Shown here in pieces: positions 25,175-36,700 of a stretch of DNA of 64,000 nucleotides. Numbering within the stretch: position 1 is the first letter of the stretch; every line of letters starts with the position of its first letter. The notes beneath the pieces were generated by a model, which did no database searches, had not been told where the DNA came from, and saw nothing but the letters and a program-made list of their open reading frames with translations. A program made the position numbers and the translations under genes. Source of the stretch: Bog-159 sp963738375 (lineage in GTDB: Bacteria; Acidobacteriota; Terriglobia; Bryobacterales; Bryobacteraceae); the NCBI GenBank assembly GCA_963738375.1, contig CAVTWL010000002.1, positions 558,001 to 622,000 of the forward strand. The letters run 5' to 3'.

Positions 25175-28100
25175 TCAGATTTGCAGGAGGTATCCGTCGG
25201 CCGGGCGGCCGGTAAGGGTCGACAGTGCGTAGAGATACCATTGCACTTGCTGCTTGTAGTGAGCGCCGTCCGCCGCGTCTGTCTTGAAATCAACCACCAC
25301 CCACCGATCCTGTTCGAGAAACGCCAGGTCAACCACACCCTCCAGCAAGCGGCCATCCTCAAGGCGCAGGTGCACGGGCAGTTCCCGATAACAGCGGGCT
25401 GCGGCCCGAGCACGTACCAAGAGAGGATGGGACCACGCGGCGGCCACAGCGGCGGCAGCCGCGCCTCCCGCGGACGGGTCCAGATTGCGGGCATGTACCT
25501 GTGCCAACGCCGCGATTTGGCTTGCATCGCCTGCAAAATCAAGATCGCGCAAGATGGCATGGATCAAGATTCCAAAACTAGAGCCTTTCGGGCGATTCCC
25601 TGCTATCGAATCGGTATCGAGCACCTGGACCGCGCGCGCCATAGGCGGCGCTTCCAGGTCCCGAGTCGGCGAGACGATCCGAAAGGCCGGAACCATCGAG
25701 CGCGAGAACGTCTCACGCCGCTCCCGCTGCCAGCTTGTGTGGCGCGCGATGCCCTCAGCGGCAACCAAGGCAGGCTCGGCGGCCAGAATCGCCTCCTGAT
25801 ACAGTCCGCCACCAGTCGCGGCATCCAGCTTCAGCGCCAGCGGATCCCACCATACAACCTGATGGTCTCCCGCTCTGGGATTGTGCAAGCCTGGACGCAC
25901 CGAATCTTCAGGATGCCCGAAATACTCCCCGGGGCGCTCCAGGACGCTGCGATCGCCGGCAAACGCCGGACATCCGGGACCCGCCATGTGTGCGCGGTGC
26001 TGCCCGCGCACCGGATAGATGGCTTTGTTCAGCGGTTCCAGCCAGCCGTCCCGCTCTTCATCGCCAACGGCCGGAACGACCAGCAAATCGCGGGCGCGCG
26101 TGGCAGCCACATAAGCCACGCGTATGCCTTCGCTCAATTCCCGTGTTAGTTCCTGCTGTTCGCTTTCCAATAGTTCCCACGGCGCCGCGCCCAGCAGTCG
26201 TGTGGCGCAGAGCGTCCCCTCCACGTGCCGGTCCGGTTCCCGCGCCGCCAGGTTAGCGGTCATATCGGCCAAAATAACAACCGGGAATTCAAGGCCCTTG
26301 GCGCCGTGTACGGTCATCAGCCGCACGCCATCGGAAGCCTCTTCCAGCACCGGCGCTTCGGTCGATTCCGCTTTTTCCGCTTGCGCCGCCAGTTCTTCGA
26401 CAAACCCGCGGAACGACAAACCTCCGGTCAGTTCAAAGGTCCGCGCCAGATCGCAGATGCGGTATACGTTGGCGAGCGCCTGCGACCCCGCGCGGCGCAG
26501 CATGAAGCCGGCGTGCGCGCGCGTCGCTTCGAGCAGAGCGTTGATGGTATCCGACACCGGCCGATCGTTGCGGCCGCGATGCAGCCCCGCTAGGATAGCC
26601 AGGGCATCTGCAATCGGCTTGAACTCCGCCCCCAGATCTGGCGGCAGTTCGCGGAACGGGTGCAGCCGGCCCACCTCGAAATGGAAGCGCAGCAGCAGAT
26701 TGTCGGGGATGGCAAACAGCGACCCGCGCAGGGCGCCGAAGACGGAAAGCTCGTCCCCCGGCCACTCGATTGCAGCCAGGGCCACGCGCACGGTCTCCAC
26801 TTCCTCGCGGTGATAGAACGATTTCGAGCCTACCAACAGGTGCGGGATGCCGCGCGCCTCGAGCGCCTGCGTATAATCGCGCGAAATATCGGTTCCGTAA
26901 TTCGTCAGCCGCCGGAAGAGCACGCAAATGTGTTTGGCCCGCAGCGGGACGCGCTCCTCGCCCCGCGGGCTCCGCACCTTCCAGCCGCTCTCGTTCACCA
27001 GCCAGTCGATGTACGCTCCAATCGCGCCGGGCAGGCATGCGTTGATGCTGTCCTTGCTGATGCGCTGCATGGCGTACGGCTTGGGCGCCGGCAGCACGAC
27101 CACCGCGGGCTGGCTCCCGTAATCCGGCGTGAACTCCCCGAGAGGAGCGTATTGCGCCTGCCCGTGTTCCAGATCCCCGGTCATTACCGGGGCGAACGCG
27201 GCATTGACCAGAGCTTGAATCGGCCTCACCGCGCGATAGCTGGTAGTCAATTGAACACGCGCTACACCACGCGAAGCCAGCGCCTGGCAGACGCTTTCGT
27301 AGAGGACTACGTCTGCCCGGCGAAACTTGTAGATCGACTGCTTGGGATCGCCCACCACGAACAGCTTGCCCGCGGCCGGCGTGACTTTCAGCCAATCCGT
27401 TTCCGCCGGATCTTCGGCCGCCAGCAGAATCAGGATCTCCGCCTGCAGCGGATCGGTATCCTGAAACTCATCCACAAAGATGCGCGTGAAGCGATGCTGC
27501 AAATAGCGGCGCACTTCCGCGTTATCGCGCACCAGGTCGCGCACCAGCAGCAGCAGATCGAGAAAGTCGAGTTTTCCGGAACGCTTCTTGCGCGCCGTGT
27601 AAGCCGCGACGAAATCATGCATTTCGTCGCGCAGGGATGCGGCGAAATCGGCGCCCGCGTTGCGGCCGAAGGCTGCCAGCTCGCGCAGCAGGGCGTCGCG
27701 CGCATCCAAGACCTGCTGCCGCGAAACGCCGGGGGCGAAATTGCCCGAGCCTTTCTTGAAATCGCGCTTCAGATCGCGTTCCAGTTTCAACAGGCGCGCT
27801 TCCAGCGAATCGTAGTCGGCGGGACCACTATTCAAATCGCGCAGCGGGCGCAGCGAACTCGCCAGATTGTCGCTGGGGCGCGTCGCTTGCCGTACCAGCC
27901 CGTCGAGCGCACGCACCGCTTCGAGCAGCGCGTCGATCCGCCGTCCGCGATCGAACGGCTCCTTTCGCCACGGCGCCGTGTGATCGCGCCATTCCACTAA
28001 CTGTTTGCCGGCATACTTGAGCGCATCGGCTGGAGAACTATCCGCCAGTGGCGCGCTCTTGTACAGCGGCGCGCGCCAGGCCAGCCGCGCCAAAGCGCGG

Positions 28101-28591
28101 CGCAGCGCGGGTGAATCGGCATCCAGTTTTTCCTGGTACCAGGCATCGAACGCTCGCGCGCGAAAGCGGTCCGCCTCGGGTTCGGTGAGTTCTTCGAAGG
28201 CGGGATCGATGCGCGCCTCCACCGGCCGTTCCCGTAGGATCTGAGAACAGAACCCGTGAATCGTGCCGATCGCCGCTTCTTCCAGCCGTTCCAGCGCGTC
28301 TTCCAGATGGTGGCGCTCGACGGGATCTTCGCAGGCGGTCCGCGCCTTATCCAACTGCTCGCGCAAACGGATTTTCAATTCCCCAGCGGCCTTGTGAGTG
28401 AAGGTGACCGCCACAACTTCCTCGACTGGCGTGCCGGCCGCAAGCACCCGCACCATGCGGCGGATCAACTCCGCGGTCTTGCCCGTGCCGGCGGAGGCTT
28501 CCACGATCAGGCTCTCCGCCAGCGAGTTCCGGATGCGCTCGCGCGCCGCGGCGTCGGCGGTTTCGACCGCGCTTTGCACACCCGGCGTCAT
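25175..28591 (-). CDS. addA: AddA-type UvrD-like helicase/exonuclease
   Basis: A 1138-residue superfamily-1 helicase with a C-terminal nuclease, the AddA/RecB-like partner in double-strand break processing. It shows Walker A ASAGTGKT (residues 32-39), VAVTFTHKAAGELK, IFVDEFQDTDPLQ, VVGDPKQSIYKFR, LMTVHGAKGLEFPVV and VAATRARDLLVV, in the right order. The last 100 residues hold the PD-(D/E)XK nuclease (GVVDLAFLEQ followed by VVVDFKTDAAD). The ATG at 28591 overlaps the addB stop (ATGA); the longer open frame to 28840 is only the reverse reading of the end of addB. Confidence 0.93.
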   Translation of the reverse strand: MTPGVQSAVETADAAARERIRNSLAESLIVEASAGTGKTAELIRRMVRVLAAGTPVEEVVAVTFTHKAAGELKIRLREQLDKARTACEDPVERHHLEDALERLEEAAIGTIHGFCSQILRERPVEARIDPAFEELTEPEADRFRARAFDAWYQEKLDADSPALRRALARLAWRAPLYKSAPLADSSPADALKYAGKQLVEWRDHTAPWRKEPFDRGRRIDALLEAVRALDGLVRQATRPSDNLASSLRPLRDLNSGPADYDSLEARLLKLERDLKRDFKKGSGNFAPGVSRQQVLDARDALLRELAAFGRNAGADFAASLRDEMHDFVAAYTARKKRSGKLDFLDLLLLVRDLVRDNAEVRRYLQHRFTRIFVDEFQDTDPLQAEILILLAAEDPAETDWLKVTPAAGKLFVVGDPKQSIYKFRRADVVLYESVCQALASRGVARVQLTTSYRAVRPIQALVNAAFAPVMTGDLEHGQAQYAPLGEFTPDYGSQPAVVVLPAPKPYAMQRISKDSINACLPGAIGAYIDWLVNESGWKVRSPRGEERVPLRAKHICVLFRRLTNYGTDISRDYTQALEARGIPHLLVGSKSFYHREEVETVRVALAAIEWPGDELSVFGALRGSLFAIPDNLLLRFHFEVGRLHPFRELPPDLGAEFKPIADALAILAGLHRGRNDRPVSDTINALLEATRAHAGFMLRRAGSQALANVYRICDLARTFELTGGLSFRGFVEELAAQAEKAESTEAPVLEEASDGVRLMTVHGAKGLEFPVVILADMTANLAAREPDRHVEGTLCATRLLGAAPWELLESEQQELTRELSEGIRVAYVAATRARDLLVVPAVGDEERDGWLEPLNKAIYPVRGQHRAHMAGPGCPAFAGDRSVLERPGEYFGHPEDSVRPGLHNPRAGDHQVVWWDPLALKLDAATGGGLYQEAILAAEPALVAAEGIARHTSWQRERRETFSRSMVPAFRIVSPTRDLEAPPMARAVQVLDTDSIAGNRPKGSSFGILIHAILRDLDFAGDASQIAALAQVHARNLDPSAGGAAAAAVAAAWSHPLLVRARAAARCYRELPVHLRLEDGRLLEGVVDLAFLEQDRWVVVDFKTDAADGAHYKQQVQWYLYALSTLTGRPADGYLLQI

Positions 28592-31500
28592 GGGATGTTC
28601 CTTAAAGTTTGCAGCGTGTCCAGATCGTCTTTGCGCTTCCGTAGCGCCACGCGCCGCTCTTCGTTGGGTCCGCACACCGGGCGGTAATCGCACATCGCGC
28701 AGGCGCCCGCTTGCGGGGCGGCGGGCAGAAATCCTCGCGCGATTTCCCTGTCGATCAAAGACATCGCATGGTTGAACCACGTGCGGGTATTCTCGGTAAC
28801 GTCGAAAGGAATCTCTTCGTACTCCCCGCGCTGCGTGCAATAGAACAACCGGCTGACTTCCACCGGCAGGCCCAGCAGCTTTTCCGCCGCCATGCCGTAC
28901 GCCAGAGGCTGCAGATACGCTCCGCCGCCGACGTAGGTCGGTCCTGGCTTCGGCAGTTTGCCGGTCTTGTGATCGGTGATGCGCAGCGTGCCGCGCGTGG
29001 GATGCCGTTCGATCAGGTCGATCGCGCCGCGCAGCCGCACGCCGCCGTCGAGCACTACATCCGAAACGGTGCTATCGGGCGAGCGCTGGTCGGGCGGCCG
29101 CGTATCCGCGCTCAGGCCGAAGCTGAATTCGAAGCGCTCCGGGATCCAGCCCTCCGGATCGGCCGCGGCTTGTTGAATCCAACCTTGCAAATCGAGACGG
29201 AGATCCTCGATCTCACTGCGCCAAACGCGTGGAATGGCGGGGGCCAGCTTTTCTTCGTTTTCAGCCGCGACGCGGTCGAGCACCGCGCTGGCAATTTCGG
29301 CCGTGCGCGCCGCATTCTGCCGCGTCATCGGCAACAGCCCGGCCCCCTTCAATTCTCCGAACAGCCGAAACTGTACTTCGTGAAACAAAGCACCGCGGGT
29401 CAGGGGATCCATGCGTTCCAGCGCGACTTTTTCTTCGCGCGGCCGCAAGCGGTAGATGGCGTGCAACAGAAAGCGATAAGGACACGCTGCGAAATGCTGC
29501 AAAGCCGAAGGCGAATAGCTGCGCGCCGCCAGCCGCTGCGTCGCAAGCGCCGTTAGCGTAGCTGCATCCGGATCGACGATGCCATCGGCGGAGAACCACC
29601 CTCTGCGGTTGCGCCGCGCGTAGCGTCGCAGCGATTCCGCGAGGAACGGGTTGGCTCCGATCAAGTACCGTCCTGTCGCGGCGGCATCGGGGGCGCCCGG
29701 CGCGAGACTGTGTCCCAGGGTCGCAACATCGAATTCCGCGTCGTCGATGGCTTCATTGGGATCGGCCGGCGCCGGCCAGTCCAGCCGCGAAGGAGCGTTG
29801 CGCCGCGCTTTCTCTTCGAAAGTGCGCAAATCGGGAAGGCAACCCGCGGCGGCGCGCACGATTTCCAGCGCATAAAACGACGGCACCCGCGGGCGCGATT
29901 CGACCGCGTCCATTCTGGGATAGGAGAAGACCAATTGCTTACGGGCGGCGCCGCAAGCGATGTGCAAGCGCCGCCGTTCGTCGGCCACGCGATTGTCCTG
30001 CACGGGCAGCCCGGCTTTCAACGCCTTGCGATAAACGTCCAACAGGATCGGATCTTCATGTGGGCGGCTGGGGAAAAGCCCTTCGCACAGCCCGGGCAAA
30101 AAGACGACGTCGAATACACGCCCGCGCACCTCTTCGATGCCGGCGACAAAAACACGGCCATATCGCCGCAACGGAGGTTCGGGCGAGAGGAATCGCAGCC
30201 GGCCGGAAAGAACACCGGAAACTTCTGCCAGGCCCACCGGCCCGACTTCGGACATGGCTTCCAACTCGGCGAACACAGAGAGTACCGGCTCGGGGTGACG
30301 CAAGGCGGCGCGCGCCAGCACGCCCAGGCGATCGAGCCAATCTCCCCACGTCGCCTCGCGCGGCAATCCCCCGAGCAGATCGATGAGCGGCAGCGCAAAG
30401 GCTTCCAGATTCTTCAGCCGTTCGATCTTCTGCGACAGATACTGGCGGGGCCCTTCCTCCTTGCCGTCAAGATCGGCCAGTTGTAAACGGAACTCAGCTT
30501 CAAGGCCGCGCAACCGGCGAGCCCATCGCGCCCGCCCGCCGATGACAGCGGCGTCCACCAGCAACTTCTCCCACGCCGCCAACGATTGCAGCGTGCCTCC
30601 GGCCCCGGCGCCATCGGGAGTCTCGCGCGGCCCGGCGCTACCGCGGTATCCGCCTCGGCAGCCGCGGCCCGCTCATATACTCGTGCCAGCATTTCGTCGT
30701 CCGGCGGCGGCAACGGGCCGGGGTGCTCAGCCTCCCCCCCAAGCGCTGGCGCCTGCCCCAGCGACAGATATTCGGCGAACCGGGTCGCCGTGCAGCCTTC
30801 CGCCGCGCACGCGAGCAGCGCCAAAAACGCACGCCCGGCCGGATGAGGCCGCGCCACGCCTCTGCTGAAATAGGCCGGTATGCCGGCGCGCCGCAAAGCC
30901 TCCTCAGCCAGCGGCTGATACCGCTCTGGCGACCGCAGCAAAATCGCCATCTGGTCGAAAGGCACGCCCGTCGACGCGGCTTTGCGAATGCGCCGCGCGA
31001 TTTCCACACATTCGAGCGATTCGCCCGCCGCGGAAAAATAATCGAGACTGTCGTCCGGCTCATCCCCACTGGGCGCCGCGTCTCGAAAGAGCGACAAGCG
31101 GACGCGGTCGAGCGTCGAAGCAGGCGCCCCTGCGTCGCGCTCCAGCCTGCCCTCGAAAACGGCCGGCGAGCGCGACAGCACCACTTCGGCAAACAAAGCC
31201 GGCAAAGCCGGCATGCGATCAACGTCCAGCAGCACGATGGGCAGCCCGAGCAAACGGTGCTTCCCTTCCCTGGCAACGGAAATCGCGGATCGCAGCAAAA
31301 GCGCGAAATCGGCGACCGAGCGCGCGGCCAGTTCCTCGGCGAACAGTTCAGCCATGCGCGCTAAGTCGCGGCCCGGCAGTCCGGTGGCCGCAACGTCCTC
31401 CGTGCGAATATCTTCCAACCGAAGTTCATCGATGGTGGCCGACACGGCCCGCGCCAGCCCCGGAGTATCGGCCACCGGTTGAAAGTAGGGGATCGAATCC

Positions 31501-31793
31501 GCCTTCAGCTTATGGATGACGCGAGCCGTCATCGCTTCCCTGCCCAAACGGCCCAATTTCGCCAAACCAGCACGCGCCAGCGGAATCTCGGCCAGGTCTA
31601 CCGCCAGGCCGGTCAGCGTCATGCGATGCACGCCCAGAAAGCCGGCGCCACACGCCGATCGCACAAAATCGTCGGCCGCGCCGCGCGTCGGGGCCAGCAC
31701 CAGGATTTCCGGATAATCCTGGAGCGCGGCCAGAAACTCCGCCGCGGCTTCCCGCAAAACGGCATAGGAGGCGGACTGTATCGTACGGCGCAC
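28588..31793 (-). CDS. addB: AddB-type nuclease subunit, frame broken near 30625
   Basis: AddB pairs with AddA to resect broken DNA and recognise Chi. The N-terminal part reads from a GTG at 31793 (YPEILVLAPTRGAADDF, without a complete P-loop), the middle carries helicase-like fold segments (VFLPGLCEGLFPSRPHEDPI), and the C-terminal part has the nuclease (GAIDLIERH, ITDHKTGK). Cysteines in FAACPYRFLLH and CAMCDYRPVC fit the AddB iron-sulfur cluster. The frame breaks near 30620-30633: the upstream frame drifts into nonsense while the downstream frame continues with GGTLQSLAAWEKLLVDAAVI. One missing base explains it and gives about 1068 residues in total. It is upstream of and coupled to addA. 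Confidence 0.88.
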
Positions 31794-31827
31794 TTAGCCG
31801 CAGTGTAACAAGCCCACCCACAAAAGC

Positions 31828-32589
31828 GTGCTAAAACCAGAGGACATGCTTGTACGGGAACTGCGCGCCCGGCCGCATTCGTGGACACAGTACACAAAGG
31901 GTTGTTCGCCGCTGGTATTGCCCTTCCACGCGCTCGAATGGCTGCTGCAGTGGTCGGCCTACTACCTCAGCCGATGGGCGCTGCTGGAGGTTTTGGAATA
32001 CCTGAGCGTCTTATCGGTCCTGATCGGTGTCATCTTCTACTTTTCCGAAGCCGGCGACCGCCAGAAGCAGAAACACTATCAGGCCTGGCAGGTGATCAAC
32101 ACAGCGCAAGGCAAGGGCGGCAGCGGCGGCCGCATTGAGGCGCTGCAGGAGTTGAATGCCGACCGCATTCCGCTGGTCGGCGTGAATGCCGCCGGCGCAT
32201 TCCTGCAAGGCGTGCAACTACACGGGGCTAACCTGCTGCGCGCCGATCTCGAAGCCACCGATTTGCGCGACAGCAATCTGGAAAGAGCCGATCTGCAATA
32301 CGCCAATCTGCGTTCGGCAAACTTCCGGCAAGCAAAGCTGCGAGACAGCAATCTGGGCAATGCCGATCTGACCGGCGCGGACCTGGTAAACGCCGATCTG
32401 CGGGGCGCGGATCTGACCGGGGCAAGCCTGGAAAACGCCAGCATGAACAACGTGAACCTGCAAGGAGTTCACTGGCAGAACATCCGCAGCGTGGCGAAGG
32501 CCAATATTTACGGTGTCCGCAACGCTCCCCCCGGATTCGTCGATTGGGCCACGCGCCATGGCGCGAGTGCCACCGCCGCCGGGGAGTGA
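31828..32589 (+). CDS. Membrane-anchored pentapeptide-repeat protein
   Basis: The 253-residue protein has an N-terminal soluble stretch and one or two hydrophobic helices (LLEVLEYLSVLSVLIGVIFY). A short linker leads to about 16 pentapeptide units of the A(D/N)LXX type (GANLLRADLEATDLRDSNLE, GADLTGASLENASMNNVNLQ). Such repeats form a right-handed quadrilateral helix that often mediates protein contacts; some relatives shield DNA gyrase. The start is uncertain: GTG at 31828 has no ribosome-binding site and ATG at 31846 has one too close. It is divergent from addB, with 34 bp between them. Confidence 0.83.
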   Translation: MLKPEDMLVRELRARPHSWTQYTKGCSPLVLPFHALEWLLQWSAYYLSRWALLEVLEYLSVLSVLIGVIFYFSEAGDRQKQKHYQAWQVINTAQGKGGSGGRIEALQELNADRIPLVGVNAAGAFLQGVQLHGANLLRADLEATDLRDSNLERADLQYANLRSANFRQAKLRDSNLGNADLTGADLVNADLRGADLTGASLENASMNNVNLQGVHWQNIRSVAKANIYGVRNAPPGFVDWATRHGASATAAGE

Positions 32590-32668
32590 ACTGGTTTGCC
32601 ATCGCGCCAACCCGACGTTCGTCCGGAGCCAGCGTCTGGTAAATACGGTACACTTTTTGTAGGAATTC

Positions 32669-33133
32669 ATGAAGGTATTTATCTCTTACAGCACCTCCCT
32701 GGACCAAATCATCGCCCTCCGGCTCCAGACCATGGCCGCTGTGTACGGAATGACCGTCTACGTTCCTCCCGCTACCACTCGTTCTGCCATCGCTGCCACG
32801 CTCACGCCTGAGGTACTGAACCAACTGAATGATTCGGACGTGGTCCTTGCTGTCATCACCCATGCACCCGCCCCTAGCGCGGTGAGCGAGATGAACTCCG
32901 CTCTGGCGGCAGGAAAACTGCTCATCCCGATCGTCGGCGCCGGTGTTCCACCCCAGAACTACAATCGCTTTCCCCGGTTCTTCGTCGTTGACCCGGATAA
33001 CCCGTCGCAGGTGGAGCAAGAGATCGTTAAATTTCTAGCGGAACAGCGCCAGGCGAAGGCCGGCACACCCGCGCTACTAGCACTGGCTACGCTTACCGTG
33101 GCCCTCCTGTTGTTCGGTGCGGACGCACGTTAG
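32669..33133 (+). CDS. TIR-like domain protein with C-terminal membrane anchor
   Basis: The 154-residue protein begins with the TIR signature KVFISYSTSLDQ. SDVVLAVITHAPAPS, then E74 in AVSEMNSALAAGKLLIPIVG, match the position of the catalytic Glu of NAD-cleaving TIR domains. The C-terminal ALLALATLTVALLLFG is a single membrane helix. TIR proteins of bacteria cleave NAD+ or signal in immunity; a free-standing TIR with a membrane tail is less usual. AGGA is placed well before the ATG at 32669. It lies 80 bp after the pentapeptide gene and 11 bp before the PIN gene. Activity is inferred from one residue and the fold only. Confidence 0.7.
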   Translation: MKVFISYSTSLDQIIALRLQTMAAVYGMTVYVPPATTRSAIAATLTPEVLNQLNDSDVVLAVITHAPAPSAVSEMNSALAAGKLLIPIVGAGVPPQNYNRFPRFFVVDPDNPSQVEQEIVKFLAEQRQAKAGTPALLALATLTVALLLFGADAR

Positions 33134-33144
33134 GCCCCATCCAA

Positions 33145-33681
33145 GTGGCCCAGCCGGTAGCGACCATTGACACTTCCGTACTGATCGCGCTGCAAAGCGC
33201 TGGACTCCTCGGGGCGGTTTCTGTGCTCTTCGGGCGAATCCTGGTACCAGCGAAGGTCCGGGCGGAACTACGAGCCGGCGGTGAAATGAATCGCGAGGCG
33301 CTGGCGGCAATTGGCGACTTCTCGATTTTCGAACCTTGCGACGATTTTGATCCCTCGTTGGTGAGATTGCTTCTGGACACGCGGGAAAACCGGAAGATGG
33401 GCAGGGATCAAGGCGAAGCCGAAGCCGTGATCCAGGCCGCCCAGCGTTCCGCGAGCATGGTTCTGGTGGACGATCGCCTGGGACGGGAGTGGGCCCAAAT
33501 GCACGCAGCGGAATGCCACGGGACCATCTGGCTCTGCCGGGAACTGCGTTATCGCGGATATCTCACCGAGTTAAGGCCCTATTTCGTCCGTATGGTCGAA
33601 CACGGATGCCGCCAGCCGGTAAGGGAAATGAATCTTTACTTGCGGGAATTCGGTGAGCCGGTCCTCCGCCAGCCCGGCTAA
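33145..33681 (+). CDS. PIN-domain nuclease-like protein (DUF3368-like)
   Basis: The 178-residue protein shows the PIN acidic residues: D9 in ATIDTSVLIAL, E41 in PAKVRAEL, E91/E93 in DQGEAEAVIQAA and D109/D110 in MVLVDDRLGR. PIN domains are Mg-dependent RNases and are the toxin in VapBC pairs, but there is no antitoxin gene upstream. The start is GTG at 33145, 11 bp after the TIR-like gene, so the two probably form one transcript. Confidence 0.75.
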   Translation: MAQPVATIDTSVLIALQSAGLLGAVSVLFGRILVPAKVRAELRAGGEMNREALAAIGDFSIFEPCDDFDPSLVRLLLDTRENRKMGRDQGEAEAVIQAAQRSASMVLVDDRLGREWAQMHAAECHGTIWLCRELRYRGYLTELRPYFVRMVEHGCRQPVREMNLYLREFGEPVLRQPG

Positions 33682-33753
33682 CTGGCGCGCTTGGCGCCAA
33701 GTGGTTTTCGAAATCGGATTAAACTAACAGAAAGAGCTTCGCCGGCCTAAGCA

Positions 33754-36700
33754 ATGTGGATTGTCCGTCTCGCCCTAAGGCGCCCCTACACCTTCGTGGT
33801 CATGTCCCTGATGATCGTAATCCTGGGAATTCTGGCCACCGTCCGCATGCCCACCGACATCTTTCCTGAGATCGACATCCCCGTGGTCAGCGTCATTTGG
33901 TCGTATGGCGGCATTTCTCCCGAAGAAATGGCAGAGGTGGTGACCATCCGCTGCGAGCGCTCCTTCACCACCTCAGTCAACGATATCGAGCACATGGAAT
34001 CGCAATCGCTGCCCGGGCTCTCGATCATCAAAATCTTTTTTCATCAGGGCGCCAAGGTGGACGCGGCCGTCGCCCAATTGGCCGCCGCCTCGCAGTCGGT
34101 CCTGCATTCGCTCCCCAGCGGCATGACCCCTCCCTCCATCCTGCGCTATAACGCCTCCAGCGTACCCATCCTGCAGATGAGCATTTCGAGCGACACCATG
34201 AGCGAATCGTCGCTCTACGATTACGGCTACAACTTCATCCGCACGCAGATGGCAACCGTGCAAGGCGCCAGTTTTCCGCTGCCCTACGGCGGAAGGCCCC
34301 GCCAGATCATGGTCGATATCGACCTGAAATCGCTTTACGCGCAAGGCCTGTCCGCCAACGATGTGGTCAACGCGGTGAACGCGCAAAGCCTGATCATCCC
34401 TTCGGGCATCGCCAAAATCGGTCCCAACGAATTTGTCGTGCGGCTGAACAGCCTGCCGCCCTCGGCCGATGCCTTCAATAACCTGCCCATCAAACAGACC
34501 AACGGCGCCACAGTTTATATCCGCGATATCGGCCACGTGCGCGACGGCTACGCCATCCAGTCGAACATCGTGCGCCACAACGGCGCCCGCGCCACTCTCC
34601 TGACGGTTCTGAAAAACGGCGGATCGTCCACTCTCAGCATCGTTTCGAAGATCAAGGAAATCCTGCCGCGTATCAAGTCGACGCTGCCACCCGCGTTGAA
34701 TCTGAAGCTGCTATTCGACCAGTCCATTTTCGTGCGCGCCGCCATCAACGGCGTTTTGAAGGAAGCCACCATCGCCGCGTTTCTCACCGGCCTCATGATC
34801 CTGCTGTTTCTCGGAAGCTGGCGCAGCACCATCATCGTCTGCATCTCGATTCCGCTGTCCATCCTGACGTCGCTCGCCATCATGAACTTTCTCGGCGAGA
34901 CCATCAACGTCATGACGCTCGGCGGTCTGGCGCTGGCCGTCGGTATTCTCGTGGACGACGCCACCGTCGAAATCGAAAACATTCACCGCAATATGGGGCA
35001 GCGCAAGCCCATCATTAAAGCCATTCTCGACGGCGCGGAACAAATCGCCATCCCAGCGTTCGTTTCCACCTTGTGCATCTGCATTGTTTTCGTGCCGGTG
35101 ATTTTTTTGAGCGGCGCGGCCCGCTATCTTTTTACACCGCTGGCGCTGGCCGTAGTGCTGGCGATCATGGCTTCTTACCTGCTTTCGCGCACCCTCATTC
35201 CCACCATGGTGAAGTTCCTGCTACGCGGGGAGGCCGACCGCTACCTGGATGAGTCCGGGGAAATGCAGGATACCGGCCACGGGTTTTTCGCCGGCATCCA
35301 TCACGGCTTCCAAACGCGTTTCGAACAGATGCGCGGCGCTTACCGCCGCTTGCTCGGCGCGGCCCTGGCCCACCGTAAGCTGGTGGCGGCGTGCTTCGGC
35401 CTGATCGTAGTCGCGTGTGCCGCCCTGACTCCTTTTATCGGAACCGATTTCTTTCCGCAAGTCGATGCCGGCCAGATCCGTCTGCATGTGCGCGCGCCGG
35501 CCGGCACCCGCGTGGAAGAGACCGAGGCTTATTTCAAACAAGTCGAGGAGATCATCCGGCAGATCGTGCCACCCGCCGAACTCTCCGATATTCTCGATAA
35601 CATCGGCCTGCCCTACAGCGGCTACAACATCGCGCTGAGCGACACCGCCACCATCGGATCGTTCGACGGCGAGATTCTGGTATCTCTCAAGCCGGAGCAC
35701 TCCTCCACCTGGACCTACATCCGTCAACTGCGCCAGCGCCTGAACCGGCGCTTCCCCGACCTGACATTCTTCTTCCAGCCCGCCGATATCGTCGGACAGA
35801 TCCTGAACTTCGGATTGCCCGCCCCCATCGATGTGCAGGTGATCGGCCCGCTGGGTAACGCTCCGGCGAATTACCTGCTGGCGCAGCGGATCGCGGCGCG
35901 CCTGGTGCGCATTCCCGGCGCCGTCGACGTACACTTGCATCAAGTGGTCGACGCGCCCGAACTCCGCTTCAACGTTGACCGGACGCGCGCCGGCCAGCTT
36001 GGTCTTACCCAGCAGGACGTCGCCAACAGCCTGCTCATCTCGCTGAGTTCCAACATGCAACTCGCGCCCAATTACTGGATCAACCCACAGAACGGCGTGG
36101 ACTATCCCATCGCGGTTCAGACACCCGAATACCGCATGGGATCCACAGCCGAATTGCTGGAAACGCCCGTGCATGCGGGTGGCGCGCGAGCGGCCAACCA
36201 ACTGCTGACCAATGTGGCCAGTCTCGAGCGCGGCTCCACGGCCTCGGTGGTGAACCACTACAACGTTCAGCCCCTCTACGACGTATACGCCAACGTCCAG
36301 GATCGCGACTTGGGCAGCGTCGCCACCGATGTTCACCGCGTCCTGAACGACTTCACGCCCCGGTTACCCAAAGGCAGCTTCTTTGAAACGCGCGGACAGG
36401 TGGAAACCATGCGGACGTCCTTCATCGGCCTTGGCGCCGGCATGGTCTTCGCGGTGCTCCTGGTATATTTCGTCATGGTGGTTAATTTTCAGTCGTGGCT
36501 CGATCCGTTCATCATTCTGATGGCCCTGCCGGGCGCGCTCGCGGGCATTCTATTGATGTTGTTCGTCACCCAAACCACCATCAACGTGCCTTCGATGATG
36601 GGCGCGATCATGAGCATCGGCGTGGCCACGGCCAATAGTATCCTGCTGGTGAATTTCGCCAACGACGTGCGGGCGACCGGCGCGGACTCCATCACGGCGG

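Noticed and set aside
26660..28000. 446-residue open frame opposite addA
   Set aside because: Reverse reading of the helicase; no ribosome-binding site or recognisable domain.
28592..28840. N-terminal extension of AddA
   Set aside because: It overlaps the conserved C-terminus of AddB; the ATG at 28591 with an ATGA overlap is the natural start.
35221..36336. 371-residue frame opposite the RND permease
   Set aside because: Antisense shadow of a conserved gene.
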